A stretch of DNA of 64,000 bases from Sulfitobacter sp. LCG007 (GCF_040801785.1 NZ_CP161805.1:2418001-2482000), one strand, 5' to 3'. Shown: positions 1 through 9,596, counted from the first letter of the stretch. The notes: generated by a model not told the origin, from the sequence alone. Numbers and translations are program-made.

Positions 1-78
1 GCAACCCGACGCCGGGGTCAGCTCGACGAGATCGCGGAACGCCTGATCCGGACGCTGAAGATCGGAGAGGCCGGATGA
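1..78 (+). CDS. C-terminal end of an unidentified protein (truncated by window start)
   Basis: An open frame entering from the left edge codes for 25 residues ending in LIRTLKIGEAG and stops at TGA 76-78. The stop overlaps the next start as ATGA (ATG 75-77), which is typical of translationally coupled genes in one operon. The downstream gene is an LPS-core-type glycosyltransferase, so this is probably another polysaccharide or LPS gene, but the visible tail is too short to assign a family. Confidence 0.5.
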   Translation, partial: ATRRRGQLDEIAERLIRTLKIGEAG

Positions 79-1133
79 GACGCGTGGATCCTGCGACGCT
101 TGACGTGATCGCGCCCAACCTGAAGCGGCGCTATTCCGGCGTGACGTCGACGATCATGCGCCTGGTGCCGATCCAGGCGCAGGAAATCGGCATCGCGACC
201 GTGGGTCCCGTATTGCCCCCAGAGGTGCCCCAGATCCGCCTGCGCGACCTGATCACCCTGCCCCGCTCCGGTCCGTCGGGTCCGCGCGTCTGGCACGCGC
301 GCCGCAACGTCGAGATGCTGGCGGGACTGGCCTTGCGCATTCTGCTCGGCAAGCGGCTGAAGCTGCTCTTCACCTCCGCGGCCCAGCGGCGCCACACCGG
401 CTATACCCGCTGGCTGATCCGCCAGATGGATGCCGTCGTGGCGACATCCTCGAAATCGGCCGGCTATCTCGAACGCGACGCGCAGGTGATCCGGCATGGC
501 ATCGACATCGAAGGGTTCGCCCCGCATCCCGACCGCGGGGCGCTGCGCCGCGAACTGGGGCTCGACCCCGAGGCCACCCTGATCGGATGCTTCGGCCGCA
601 TCCGGCCCCAGAAAGGCAACGACCTCTTCGTAGAGGCGATGATCCGTCTTCTGCCGGACCGCCCGGACGTCCAGGCGATCATCATGGGTGGCGTCACCCA
701 GCCCTACGAGGCGTTCGTGAACGATCTGAAGCAGCGCATCGCGAAGGCCGGCCTGACGGAGCGAATCCGCTTCCTGCCGGAGCACAGGGGCTGGACCATC
801 GCGCCCTGGTTCCAGGCGGTCGACCTCTATGTGGCGCCGCAGCGCTCGGAAGGCTTCGGGCTGACGCCGCTGGAATCGATGGCTTGCGGCACGCCCGTCG
901 TGGCCACGCGCGCGGGCGCCTTCGAAGAACTCGTGGTGCCGGGAGAAACGGGGCTGATCGTCGACTGCGACGATCAGGAGGCCCTTTGCGACGCCATCGG
1001 CGAGGCGCTGTCGGACAGGGCAAGGCTGCGTCGCTGGGGCGCTGCCGGGCCGCCCCATGTGGCCGCGAATTTCAGGATCGAGAACGAGGCCGCCGCACTG
1101 GTCTCGCTCTACCGGCGGCTGCTCGCGGCGTAA
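75..1133 (+). CDS. lpcC: GT4-family glycosyltransferase, LpcC/LpsB-like LPS core transferase
   Basis: Retaining GT-B glycosyltransferase of 352 residues. The N-terminus carries the APNLKRRYSGVTST block (residues 13-26) that I know from the rhizobial LPS core mannosyltransferases LpcC/LpsB. The nucleotide-sugar half has GRIRPQKG (174-181) and the GT4 E-x7-E motif at E259 and E267 within SEGFGLTPLE. The protein is cytoplasmic or membrane-peripheral and would add a sugar, probably mannose, to the inner LPS core. Length is normal for the family. Its ATG overlaps the upstream stop (ATGA), and its own TAA lies inside a REP-like palindrome. The sugar specificity is inferred from family resemblance only. 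Confidence 0.85.
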   Translation: MRRVDPATLDVIAPNLKRRYSGVTSTIMRLVPIQAQEIGIATVGPVLPPEVPQIRLRDLITLPRSGPSGPRVWHARRNVEMLAGLALRILLGKRLKLLFTSAAQRRHTGYTRWLIRQMDAVVATSSKSAGYLERDAQVIRHGIDIEGFAPHPDRGALRRELGLDPEATLIGCFGRIRPQKGNDLFVEAMIRLLPDRPDVQAIIMGGVTQPYEAFVNDLKQRIAKAGLTERIRFLPEHRGWTIAPWFQAVDLYVAPQRSEGFGLTPLESMACGTPVVATRAGAFEELVVPGETGLIVDCDDQEALCDAIGEALSDRARLRRWGAAGPPHVAANFRIENEAAALVSLYRRLLAA

Positions 1134-1155
1134 GGTGCGCCCGGGCGCACCCTAC
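1130..1155. repeat. REP-like palindrome 1, pattern GTARGGTGCG-N6-CGCACCYTAC
   Basis: A near-perfect inverted repeat with 10-base arms around a 6-base centre (CCCGGG). It lies between the convergent lpcC and M20 hydrolase genes. The TAA stop of lpcC is bases 2-4 of the left arm. The same pattern recurs at 17797 and 61042. It can also act as a bidirectional terminator stem. Confidence 0.75.
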
Positions 1156-1165
1156 GCGGCAGTTC

Positions 1166-2329
1166 TCAAGCGACGGGCATGCGCTGCTCGACGATCTCCG
1201 CCCACCAGCTGCAGCCGGCCGGAATTGCGTCGTCGTTGAAGTTGTACATCGGGTGATGGACCATCGCCGTATCGCCGTTGCCCACGAGAATATATGCCCC
1301 CGGACGCTCCTCGAGCATGAAGGCGAAGTCCTCTCCGCCCATCACGAGGGGAGCCTCCTCGCAGGACCCGGCGACGCTGCGCGCCACTTCGGCGGCAAAT
1401 TCCGTCGGCTCGTCATGGTTCACCATGACCGGGTAATTGCGGATGTAGTCGACCTCGGCCGTCGCGCCGAAGCTCGCCGCGATCCCCTCGGCCAGTGCCT
1501 TTACTCGGGATTCGGCCAGATCGCGCACCTCGTTGGACATCGTGCGCACGGTGCCCTTCAGATGTACCCGCTGGGGAATGACGTTGAACGCGCTGGACGA
1601 GGTCTGGAAGGACGTGATCGACACGACGATGTTGTCGATCGGGTCCGCGTTGCGGCTTGCGATGGTCTGCAGCGCCAGTACGATCTGGCTTGCCGTCACT
1701 GTGGGGTCAATGGTCTCCTGCGGTTTTGCCGCGTGCCCGCCCCGCCCCTCGACGACGATCTCGATCAGGTCCGTCGCGGCGAAGAACGGGCCCGGGCGGA
1801 TCGCGAAACTCCCGGTCGGACGTCCCGGCCAGTTGTGCATGCCGTAGACCTCCTGAATGCCGAAGCGGTCCATCAGCCCGTCCTTGCACATCTCCCGTCC
1901 GCCGCCGCCGCCCTCTTCCGCCGGCTGGAAGATCACCACGACCGTCCCGTCGAAGTTGCGCGTCTCGGCAAGATAGCGCGCCGCGCCCAGCAGCATTGCG
2001 GTATGCCCGTCATGTCCGCATGCGTGCATCGCGTCGGGTGTCTTGGACGCGTAGTCGAGACCCGTCTGTTCGTTGATCGGAAGCGCATCCATGTCCGCGC
2101 GCAAGCCGATCACGCGCCCCTTGCTGTCGCTGCGCCCCCGGATCACCCCCACGACCCCGGTCCGGCCGATCCCGGTCACCACCTCGTCGCAGCCGAAAGC
2201 TTCCAGCTTCTCTGCCACCAGCGCGGAGGTCCGATGCGTCTCGAAGAGGATCTCGGGGTTCTCGTGGATGTCGCGGCGCCAGGCGGTGATCTCGTCATGG
2301 AGTTCGGCGAAACGGTTCTTTACGGGCAT
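1166..2329 (-). CDS. M20-family amidohydrolase (HipO/AbgB-like aminoacylase)
   Basis: A 387-residue zinc-dependent amidohydrolase that would cleave N-acyl or N-aroyl amino acids. Visible motifs are ADMDALPI (79-86), the metal-binding MHACGHDGH (101-109, with C104 and H106), and QPAEEGGGG with the catalytic and metal glutamates E138/E139. A C-terminal MGGEDFAFM motif carries further active-site residues. The length matches the HipO/IAA-amino-acid-hydrolase group and there is no signal peptide. It follows a MarR gene on the same strand and lies near a second M20 enzyme, an FAD oxidase and a peptide-type ABC transporter. It is probably part of that uptake-and-hydrolysis module. The exact substrate cannot be read from sequence. 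Confidence 0.88.
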   Translation of the reverse strand: MPVKNRFAELHDEITAWRRDIHENPEILFETHRTSALVAEKLEAFGCDEVVTGIGRTGVVGVIRGRSDSKGRVIGLRADMDALPINEQTGLDYASKTPDAMHACGHDGHTAMLLGAARYLAETRNFDGTVVVIFQPAEEGGGGGREMCKDGLMDRFGIQEVYGMHNWPGRPTGSFAIRPGPFFAATDLIEIVVEGRGGHAAKPQETIDPTVTASQIVLALQTIASRNADPIDNIVVSITSFQTSSSAFNVIPQRVHLKGTVRTMSNEVRDLAESRVKALAEGIAASFGATAEVDYIRNYPVMVNHDEPTEFAAEVARSVAGSCEEAPLVMGGEDFAFMLEERPGAYILVGNGDTAMVHHPMYNFNDDAIPAGCSWWAEIVEQRMPVA

Positions 2330-2468
2330 GGGGCAGTCTCCTGTTCTGGGGATCGCATCCGGAGTGTCGGAAACACAGCGTCGGATACCATCGGCCTGTC
2401 CTACGACCTGCCCGCCGCGGTCGCAAGCCTTGCCGCCACGGGAACGGCGGGCGCAGTGTCGCGGGGTC

Positions 2469-3005
2469 TCAGCGCGGCGTCACATTGCGCTGCAGGAAGA
2501 TCTTCAGCGATGCGACAAGCTTTTCGTATTCGCGATTCCCGAGCCGCGCCCGCACGTCGCGTTCATAGTCGACATAGGCCCTGCGCTGTTCGATCAGCAC
2601 GTCGACGCCGGCGGGAAGCAGTCTGAGCATCCGCTTGCGCTGATCGTTTTCGGCCGTCACCTTCTCGATCAGACCGTCCGCGACAAGGCTGTTGACGTAG
2701 CGCCCGATGCTGGCCAGATCGAGCGACATCCGGGCCGCGTAATGCGAGATCGGCTGGCCCGGCTCATGGTAGATGTGCCACATCAGCGTCAGCACCGGCT
2801 GCAGCTGGCCGCGATTGTCGAGAGCGGCCGCTTCCTGTTCATAGACGCGCCGCGCCGCATCGCCGAGATAGCCGCCCAGCGGGGCTTCCGCCAGAAGATC
2901 CTCGATCAAAGCCTTGTCATCATCCAAGGAACGATTTGCCGCCACAAAGCTTCCCGTCATACGAGTAAAATGCACAGTTTTTCCGGTTCGCGGTCCAGTA
3001 CGCAT
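2469..3005 (-). CDS. MarR-family transcriptional regulator
   Basis: A 178-residue winged-helix protein. The HTH lies around residues 90-150 (PISHYAARMSLDLASIGRYVNSLVADGLIEK in segments), followed by a wing rich in K/R (NDQRKRM). N- and C-terminal helices would form the dimer interface. It lies between the M20 hydrolase and the oxidase genes and plausibly controls the surrounding deacylase/transport module. The start is uncertain: the ATG at 3005 has no clear Shine-Dalgarno sequence, and a second in-frame ATG (MTGSFVAAN) lies 15 codons downstream. Two direct repeats lie in its upstream region. Confidence 0.8.
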   Translation of the reverse strand: MRTGPRTGKTVHFTRMTGSFVAANRSLDDDKALIEDLLAEAPLGGYLGDAARRVYEQEAAALDNRGQLQPVLTLMWHIYHEPGQPISHYAARMSLDLASIGRYVNSLVADGLIEKVTAENDQRKRMLRLLPAGVDVLIEQRRAYVDYERDVRARLGNREYEKLVASLKIFLQRNVTPR

Positions 3006-3079
3006 GAAAGTATTTTCGCTTACAAGTCGTATCTTTTCTAAATACGGATTAATCGGCGATATGGGAACTCACGCTAGAA

Positions 3080-3111
3080 ATAAGTAGATCTGAATCATGC
3101 ATAAGTAGATC
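3080..3111. repeat. Pair of ATAAGTAGATC direct repeats upstream of the marR gene
   Basis: The 11-mer ATAAGTAGATC occurs exactly twice, at 3080-3090 and 3101-3111. The spacing is 21 bp start to start, two helical turns. The stretch is AT-rich within GC-rich DNA and sits between the end of the FAD oxidase gene and the start of marR. The spacing and position suggest a regulator binding site, but no family was matched. Confidence 0.5.
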
Positions 3112-3128
3112 AACCGGCGGGAGATTGC

Positions 3129-4475
3129 CTAAAGCAGAGGCCCCAGCCGCAAAGGCGAGCCGTCCGTGAAGCGCGCAAGGCGGAAACGGGACAGATCGTG
3201 GCCCGGCGCATCGCCGCGCACAATCCACGCCAGAACCCGGCCCATGCCCGGACCGATGCCGAAACCGTGCCCGCTCATCCCGGTGCCGATCGTCAGGCCG
3301 GGCAGCGCAGCGACCCTGTCGACCACGGGGACCACGTCGGGCATGGTATCGATCATTCCCGCCCAGGCGGTGCGGATCTCGATGGCGGGTGCCTGAGGAA
3401 AGAGCCGCGCGAAACGCGCGCGGATGGCGGCGATCTTGCCGCGGTTGGGCGCCGGATTCAGCACCCTCTGGACTTCAAAAGGCGAGGTTTCATCGCCGGA
3501 CCAGCGCCGCGGCGTGCCCCATGCGTCCGGATAGCCCCTCGGCGCAGCCGGCAGGAACCGCGTCCCGAGCGGGTCGGCGCGGAGTTGGGCAATGTACTGC
3601 CGGAACGAGCGGAAGGCATCCGGCCCGATGAAGAGTTCGTGAAAGCCGCCGGCGGCAAGCGTCAGCCCGCCGTCGGTGCGCGGCCGGAAGGCGATGTCGT
3701 CGTCGACTGCGCAGCCATTGTACTCCATCGCCACAGGCGAGGTAGAGGCCACGGTCGAGCGGACCGAGAGTTGCGGCAGCGAAACGCCATGATTGCGCAG
3801 GAACAGCGCGCTCCACGCGCCGCCGGCGAGAACCACCTCGGACGCCGCCACGCGGCCCTTTTCCGTCACGACACCCGCGACCCTGCCCGCCGCCACATCG
3901 AGGCTTCGCGCCGCGCAGTTCTCGATCACCGTGACGCCTTCACGCACCGCGATGGCCGCCAGGGCCGGGACCGCGAGCCAGGGTTCGGCACGCATGTCCG
4001 AAGCGGTATGCAGCGCTCCAGCGTAGCGCCGCGACATGCCGGGCACCAGCGCAGCCGTCTCGCGCCCGGTCAGCAGACGCGTATCGATCGCGCTGGCGCG
4101 CGCGATCGGCAGCCATTCCTCGTATTTCGCCAGGTCCTTCTCGGTGGCCGCCAGATAGGTCACCCCGCCCTGTACGAGCCCGATATCGACATTCGTCTGC
4201 CCCGCCAGCTCCTTCCAGAGCCGGTTGGCCTCGACCATGATCGGCAGTTCGTCGGCATCCCTGCCCTGCTGGCGTATCCATCCCCAGTTCCGGCTCGATT
4301 GCTCGCCTGCGATTCGCCCTTTCTCGAGCAGCACCACACGCAGGCCGGCGCGGGCCAGATACAGCGCGGTGCAGGTGCCGATCACGCCGCCTCCGATGAC
4401 GACGACATCTGCCGCTTTGGGGAGGGCCGCATCGAAGACGACGGGCGAGGCTTCCGAAATCGGGAACGGGGTCAT
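3129..4475 (-). CDS. FAD-dependent oxidoreductase, DadA/glycine-oxidase-like
   Basis: A 448-residue flavoprotein of the DAO family. The dinucleotide-binding motif GGGVIG is at residues 28-33, preceded by hydrophobic VVVI and followed by an acidic residue (E51). The block SRNWGWIRQQGRD (about 61-73) is characteristic of D-amino-acid-dehydrogenase-like members. A C-terminal GTGMSGHGFGIGPGMG segment completes the FAD site. It would oxidise a secondary or D-amino acid amine to an imine. The gene starts 9 bp after argE on the same strand, so it is likely cotranscribed with argE and the ABC ATPase. Candidate substrates are D-amino acids, N-alkyl amino acids or opines. None is proven. Confidence 0.8.
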   Translation of the reverse strand: MTPFPISEASPVVFDAALPKAADVVVIGGGVIGTCTALYLARAGLRVVLLEKGRIAGEQSSRNWGWIRQQGRDADELPIMVEANRLWKELAGQTNVDIGLVQGGVTYLAATEKDLAKYEEWLPIARASAIDTRLLTGRETAALVPGMSRRYAGALHTASDMRAEPWLAVPALAAIAVREGVTVIENCAARSLDVAAGRVAGVVTEKGRVAASEVVLAGGAWSALFLRNHGVSLPQLSVRSTVASTSPVAMEYNGCAVDDDIAFRPRTDGGLTLAAGGFHELFIGPDAFRSFRQYIAQLRADPLGTRFLPAAPRGYPDAWGTPRRWSGDETSPFEVQRVLNPAPNRGKIAAIRARFARLFPQAPAIEIRTAWAGMIDTMPDVVPVVDRVAALPGLTIGTGMSGHGFGIGPGMGRVLAWIVRGDAPGHDLSRFRLARFTDGSPLRLGPLL

Positions 4476-4484
4476 GGGAAGGTT

Positions 4485-5651
4485 TCAGCCTGCAAGCCGC
4501 GCGACGAGATCGCGCATGAAGGCGTGACCCGCCTCGAACTGGGCCACCTCGATATACTCATTGGGCTGATGCGCCTGCGCAATCGACCCGGGGCCGCAGA
4601 CCACCGCGGAATAACCGGCGTCCTGGAAATGCCCGGCCTCGGTGCCATAGCTGACCACCTCGCGGGCGTTTCCGCCGGTTATCGCGCGAACGAGCCCTTC
4701 TGCGGCGCCCTCCTCTTCCGGTCGCAGCGCGGGGACGGCAAAGCGCGGCGTGATCTCGATGCGCGTCTCGGGCACAACGGCCTGCATCAGCGCCTGCACC
4801 TCGGCCACCTTGTCTAGATAGGCCCGCTCCCATACCTGCTTGTCCTCGCCCGCCACCACACGGAAATCGAGGGCGAAGCGGCAGTCCCTGGCGGTAATGT
4901 TATGCGCCGTGCCGCCCTCGATCATGCCCACATGGGCCGTGGTGTAGGGCGGATCGAACAGCGCCGCGATCTCACCGGGTTTCTGCGCCCTGTTGGCCGC
5001 GTTCACGTCATTGGCCCAGTCGATCAGCTTGGCGCCGTACATGATCGCGTTCACCCCACGATCAAGCAGGGACGAATGCACCTCGAAACCCACCACATGG
5101 GTGTTGAAACCGATTCCGCCCTTGTGGCCGGTGACCGGCTTCAACATCGACGGTTCGCCCACGATGACGGCATCGCCCTTGGGCACGACCGACGCCATCG
5201 CCTCGATCAGCGGCGGCGCGCCGGTGCAGCCGATTTCCTCGTCGAAACTCAGCGCGATCTGAAGCGGGCGGGCGATGCCGCTCCGGTGGGCTTCGACCAG
5301 GGCCCAGATCGCCAGCGCGTCGAACCCCTTCATGTCGCAGGTGCCGCGCCCGTAATAGCGCCCGTCCTTCTCGATCACCTCCCAGGGATCGCTGTCCCAG
5401 GCCTGGCCATCGACCGGCACCACGTCGGTATGCCCCGAGAGAACCACTGCGCCCGCTTCCCACGGGCCGACATGAGCGAAGAGCGCGGCCTTGTGCGGCT
5501 GGTCGGGATCGACCCAGCGATGGGCCTCGATACCTTGCGTGCCGAGATAGTCGGCCACCCAGTCGATCAGCGGCAGGTTGGTGTCGCGGCTGACCGTCGG
5601 AAAGGCGACCAGCCGTTGCATGAGCTCAAGGGGAGACAGGACGTCGGCCAT
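4485..5651 (-). CDS. argE: ArgE-like acetylornithine deacetylase (M20 peptidase)
   Basis: A 388-residue M20 di-zinc deacetylase. Metal and catalytic residues are visible in LSGHTDVVPVDG (H74, D76), GRGTCDMKG (D106) and SFDEEIGCTG (E138 with E139). Between them lies the usual dimerisation insert. The family removes acetyl from N2-acetylornithine to give ornithine. Here the gene sits between a peptide-type ABC ATPase (24 bp away) and an FAD oxidase (9 bp), so it may act on an imported N-acyl amino acid rather than serve arginine synthesis. The ATG at 5651 gives the family-typical N-terminus. The family call is firm; the physiological role is inferred from context. Confidence 0.85.
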   Translation of the reverse strand: MADVLSPLELMQRLVAFPTVSRDTNLPLIDWVADYLGTQGIEAHRWVDPDQPHKAALFAHVGPWEAGAVVLSGHTDVVPVDGQAWDSDPWEVIEKDGRYYGRGTCDMKGFDALAIWALVEAHRSGIARPLQIALSFDEEIGCTGAPPLIEAMASVVPKGDAVIVGEPSMLKPVTGHKGGIGFNTHVVGFEVHSSLLDRGVNAIMYGAKLIDWANDVNAANRAQKPGEIAALFDPPYTTAHVGMIEGGTAHNITARDCRFALDFRVVAGEDKQVWERAYLDKVAEVQALMQAVVPETRIEITPRFAVPALRPEEEGAAEGLVRAITGGNAREVVSYGTEAGHFQDAGYSAVVCGPGSIAQAHQPNEYIEVAQFEAGHAFMRDLVARLAG

Positions 5652-5675
5652 CTTGGTACCTTCCTGGAATTCGGA

Positions 5676-7601
5676 TCAGTCGTGCAGCGGGCGATTGCCG
5701 ACACCCTCGGGCACGGCACTGCCTTCGCGGACACCGCTTTCGGCGACGGCACGATCGCGCGACCACGTATATCCGGCCCATTCTCCGGTGAGAACGAAGT
5801 GACCGGCACTGACCTCGTCGTAGCGCGACGGCGCGGGTTGATGGCCCACCGGATGGATCGGCGACGGGATCGGCTTGAAGTTCAGCTCGCTCTCGTCCTT
5901 GCGACGGCGCGGGTCGGCGATGGGGACCGCCTTCATCAAGGCCCGCGTATAGGGGTGCTGGGGATTCTCGAAGACCTGCTGCCGCGTTCCCAGCTCGACG
6001 ATGCGGCCAAGGTACATGACACCGACCTGATGGCTGACGCGCTCGACCACGGCCATGTCGTGGCTGATGAACAGGAAGCTGAGACCCAGCTCTTCCTGCA
6101 GTTCCATCATCAGGTTGACCACCTGCGCCTGAACGGAAACATCAAGCGCAGACACGGCTTCGTCGGCGATGATGAGCTTGGGGTTCAGCGCCAGCGCCCG
6201 TGCGATGGCGACGCGCTGGCGCTGGCCGCCGGAAAGCTCGTGCGGATAGCGTCGCATGAAACTGCGCGGCAGCTCGACCCGGTCGAAAAGCATGGAGACG
6301 CGGTCGTTGATCGCCCCGCCCTTCAGCGTTCCGAAATTGTGGATCGGCTCGGCCACCTGTTCGGCAAGCTGCATCTGCGGGTTCAGCGAGGCAAAAGGAT
6401 CCTGGAAAATCATCTGCATGTCGCGCCGTGCGGCACGCAGCTTCGACGGCGACAGCGCCATCACGTCCACACCGTCGATGTCGATCTCGCCCGAGAGCGG
6501 CTCGACCAGACGCAGGATGGACCGCCCGGCCGTCGACTTTCCGCAGCCGGACTCGCCCACCAGACTGAGGGTCTGGCCCTTGTTGATGGAAAACGAGACG
6601 TCCTCGACCGCATGGACATTGGCCACCGTGCGCCGGAAGAAGCCGCCCTTGACCGCGAACCGCGTGGTCAAGTTCCTGACGCGCAGGAGCACGTCATCGG
6701 TGCCCCGGATCGGTCTGATTTCGGAATCCCGCGTTCCGAGCAGCCGCATCGGTTCCGGCGCCGCCTTGCCCGTCATCTCGCCGAGCTTGGGTACCGCCGC
6801 GAGCAGCGCCTTGGTGTAGGGATGCTGAGGAGACTCGAATATCTGTTCGACCGGCCCCTCCTCGACCTTGTTGCCGCGAAACATCACCACGACCCGATCG
6901 GCCATCTGCGCGACCACGGCCATGTCGTGGGTGATGAACATCACCGCCGTTCCGGTCTCGCGCTTGAGACGGTCCATCAGCGCCAGTATCTCGGCCTGGA
7001 TGGTGACGTCGAGCGCCGTGGTCGGTTCATCGGCGATCAGAAGGCGCGGCTTGCAGGCAAGTGCCATGGCGATCACGACCCGCTGGCGCATGCCGCCCGA
7101 CAGTTCGTGCGGATACTGCCGCAGCCGCCGTTCCGGTTCGGGGATACGCACCTCGCGCAGAAGTTCGAGCGCACGCGCCTCGGCCTCGGACTTGCTCATG
7201 TCCTTGTGCAGGCGCAGGCCCTCGGTGAGCTGACGCCCGACGGTGAAGACCGGGTTGAGCGCCGTCATCGGTTCCTGGAAGATCATTCCGATCTCGTTGC
7301 CGCGGATCTCGCGCATCACCGAATCCGGCGATCGGGCGAGGTCGAGCTCCTCGTGGTCCTTGCGGTCGAACAGCAGCCTGCCACCGGCGATATGACCGCC
7401 GCCGAATTCGACCAGACGCATCAGCGACAACGAAGAAACGGACTTGCCCGACCCCGACTCGCCGACGACGCAGACGGTCTCGCCGGCCTTGATGTCGAAC
7501 GAGACGTTTTCGACGCCGACAACCGGACCGTCCTTGGTCTGGAACTCGACCCTCAGCCCATCGATCCGCGCAATCGCCTGCCCGTCGGCACTGTCAAGCA
7601 T
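5676..7601 (-). CDS. Peptide/oligopeptide ABC transporter ATPase, DppD-DppF fusion
   Basis: A 641-residue protein with two complete ABC ATPase domains in one chain. Domain 1 has Walker A GESGSGKS (47-54), signature LSGGM (167-171) and Walker B LLIADEP. Domain 2 has Walker [10 protein letters not shown] (349-357), signature LSGGQ (456-460) and LIIADEA. Each domain ends with an oligopeptide-ABC C-terminal extension (PQHPYTKAL / PQHPYTRAL). It would energise the DppBC-type permease encoded divergently. I chose ATG 7601, which has AGGGGG about 6 bases upstream. The open frame extends 39 codons further but that part resembles no ABC protein. The gene heads a minus-strand unit with argE and the FAD oxidase. 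Confidence 0.92.
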   Translation of the reverse strand: MLDSADGQAIARIDGLRVEFQTKDGPVVGVENVSFDIKAGETVCVVGESGSGKSVSSLSLMRLVEFGGGHIAGGRLLFDRKDHEELDLARSPDSVMREIRGNEIGMIFQEPMTALNPVFTVGRQLTEGLRLHKDMSKSEAEARALELLREVRIPEPERRLRQYPHELSGGMRQRVVIAMALACKPRLLIADEPTTALDVTIQAEILALMDRLKRETGTAVMFITHDMAVVAQMADRVVVMFRGNKVEEGPVEQIFESPQHPYTKALLAAVPKLGEMTGKAAPEPMRLLGTRDSEIRPIRGTDDVLLRVRNLTTRFAVKGGFFRRTVANVHAVEDVSFSINKGQTLSLVGESGCGKSTAGRSILRLVEPLSGEIDIDGVDVMALSPSKLRAARRDMQMIFQDPFASLNPQMQLAEQVAEPIHNFGTLKGGAINDRVSMLFDRVELPRSFMRRYPHELSGGQRQRVAIARALALNPKLIIADEAVSALDVSVQAQVVNLMMELQEELGLSFLFISHDMAVVERVSHQVGVMYLGRIVELGTRQQVFENPQHPYTRALMKAVPIADPRRRKDESELNFKPIPSPIHPVGHQPAPSRYDEVSAGHFVLTGEWAGYTWSRDRAVAESGVREGSAVPEGVGNRPLHD

Positions 7602-7880
7602 GTCGGCCCCCTGATCCGGTCCTGGCGGAAACGCTATGGCCAAGTCTCGGGCAGTGTCAAACCCCCGCAGGCGGGTTTCGCTGCGGCAAGTGGCGAGAAG
7701 GGTTGCTTTTTCCGACAAAGCTGGAAGGATGAGCGCATCGTTTCCGGGTGAGACGCACGCGCTGGACAGCCTTCGGGGCAGTCTCGTGCATCATGTCGTA
7801 CACCCGGACTCACAACTGGCAGTGCCGGGGCAAACCCCACGCCACCGATCGGCACGAAAGTGTCCAACATGGAGCATGAC
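7602..7880. promoter_or_regulatory. Divergent promoter region between ABC ATPase and binding-protein genes
   Basis: A 279-bp non-coding stretch between the minus-strand ATPase gene and the plus-strand binding-protein gene. It must hold promoters for both units. An inverted repeat AAACCC ... GGGTTT (7659-7678, with a short GC loop) lies about 60 bp upstream of the ATPase start and could be an attenuator-like hairpin or an operator. No convincing sigma70 boxes were identified. Confidence 0.45.
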
Positions 7881-9584
7881 ATGAGAACCAAGACCCTTCT
7901 GATGGGCGCCATCGCGGCCAGCGCACTGGCCCCGGCGGCCTTTGCGGAGCGAGGTGCGGACGGGCATGTGAACGTGATCTACTGGCAGGCGCCCTCGATA
8001 ATGAACCCCTACCTGTCGAACGGCACGAAGGACATCGAAGCCTCGTCTCTCGTGGTCGAGCCACTTGGCCGGTACGACCAGAACGGGGCGCTGGTTCCCT
8101 ACCTCGCCACCGAGATCCCGACCGTAGAGAACGGCGGCGTAAGCGAGGACCTCAAGACCATCACCTGGAAGATCAAGCCCGACCTGAAGTGGTCGGACGG
8201 CTCTCCCTTCACATCCGCCGATGTGAAATTCACCGCGGAATACTGCATGCATCCCGAGGGCGGCTGCGCGCAGCTTGCCAAGTTCGAGGGTGTGGACAAG
8301 ATCGAGACACCAGACGACCTGACGGTCATCGTCCATTTCTCCGAACCCAAGCCGAACCCCTATGGCCCGTTCATGGGCGTCCAGTCGCCGATCCTTCAGG
8401 CGGAACAGTTCGCCGATTGCCTCGGCTCGAAGGCGCCGGAATGCACCGAGGCGAATTTCAACCCGATCGGCACGGGGCCGTTCATGGTCACGGACTTCCG
8501 CCCCAATGACGTGATCCAGATGGAAGCCAACCCGCACTACCGCGATCCGGCAAAGCCCGCCTTCGCCACGCTGACGCTCAAGGGCGGCGGCGACGCGAAT
8601 GCGGCGGGCCGTGCGGTCATGGAGACCGGCGAGTTCGACTATGCCTGGAACCTCCAGCTTGCGCCCGACGTGCTTGCCAAGATGGCCGAGGCGGGCAAGG
8701 GCGTTCCCGTCGCCGCCTTCGGCACGCTGGTCGAGCGGATCGAGATGAACATGACCGATCCGTCTCCCGACCTGCCCGAGGGCGAGCGCTCCACCGCCAA
8801 GCACCCGCATCCGATCCTGTCCGATCTGAACGTGCGCAAGGCGCTCTCCATGGCGATCGACCGCGAGCTGCTGGTCGAGGTAGGCTATGGTCAGGCCGGG
8901 CGCGCCACCTGCAACCTCGTGCCGGCGCCAGCGCTTTACGCGTCGGAAAACACCGACTGTCTGACGCAGGACATCGAAGGCGCAAAGGCCCTGCTCGAAG
9001 AGGCAGGCTGGACCGACAGCGACGGCGACGGCATCCGCGACAAGGACGGCAAGAAGCTTTCGCTGCTCTTCCAGTCGTCGACCAATGCCGTGCGTCAGGA
9101 CTTCCAGGCGCTGATCAAGGACTGGTGGAGCCAGATCGGTGTGGAAACCGAACTTCGCAACATCGATGCCTCGGTGTTCTTCGGAGGCGACCCGGGTTCG
9201 CCGGACACCTTCCAGCGGTTCTATGCCGATGTGGAAATGTACGCCAACAACTTCGACGGCACGGACCCCGAAGCCTATCTCGCAGAGCACACCTGCGAAA
9301 AGGCCCCGCGGCCGGAAACCCAGTGGCAGGGCCAGAACATCAACCGCTATTGCGACGAGGAATACGACAGGCTGGTGGCTGAACTCGGCCGCACCGGCGA
9401 GCTGGAAAAGCGCGGCGAAATCGCCAAGAAGCTCAACGAGATGCTGACCAAGGAAAGCTACGTCGTGGTGCCGCTGGTAGACCGCGGCCGGGTGTCGGCC
9501 CATTCCAACTCGCTGGGCGGCGTGGTCCTCAACACCTGGGACTCCGAGCTCTGGAACGCCGCGGACTGGTACCGTGTGAAGTGA
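7881..9584 (+). CDS. ABC transporter substrate-binding protein, peptide/opine type (SBP_bac_5)
   Basis: A periplasmic binding protein of 567 residues. The N-terminus is a Sec signal peptide (MRTKTLLMGAIAASALAP, then AFA before E23). The mature part has the SBP family 5 features: SDGSPFTSADVKFTAEYC near the N-terminal third and a C-terminal region typical of DppA/OppA-like proteins. I chose ATG 7881 because GGAG lies 6 bases upstream; an upstream GTG (7860) and ATG (7869) would add an unneeded extension. It is followed by a strong hairpin and then dppBC-type permeases. The ligand is unknown. The adjacent deacylases hint at N-acyl amino acids or short peptides. Confidence 0.9.
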   Translation: MRTKTLLMGAIAASALAPAAFAERGADGHVNVIYWQAPSIMNPYLSNGTKDIEASSLVVEPLGRYDQNGALVPYLATEIPTVENGGVSEDLKTITWKIKPDLKWSDGSPFTSADVKFTAEYCMHPEGGCAQLAKFEGVDKIETPDDLTVIVHFSEPKPNPYGPFMGVQSPILQAEQFADCLGSKAPECTEANFNPIGTGPFMVTDFRPNDVIQMEANPHYRDPAKPAFATLTLKGGGDANAAGRAVMETGEFDYAWNLQLAPDVLAKMAEAGKGVPVAAFGTLVERIEMNMTDPSPDLPEGERSTAKHPHPILSDLNVRKALSMAIDRELLVEVGYGQAGRATCNLVPAPALYASENTDCLTQDIEGAKALLEEAGWTDSDGDGIRDKDGKKLSLLFQSSTNAVRQDFQALIKDWWSQIGVETELRNIDASVFFGGDPGSPDTFQRFYADVEMYANNFDGTDPEAYLAEHTCEKAPRPETQWQGQNINRYCDEEYDRLVAELGRTGELEKRGEIAKKLNEMLTKESYVVVPLVDRGRVSAHSNSLGGVVLNTWDSELWNAADWYRVK

Positions 9585-9596
9585 TGAACCCTTCGG

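Noticed and set aside
4902-7751. Very long plus-strand open frame (about 950 codons)
   Set aside because: It lies antisense to argE and the fused ABC ATPase, is rich in H, R, D, and resembles no protein. It is a by-product of GC-rich codon usage.
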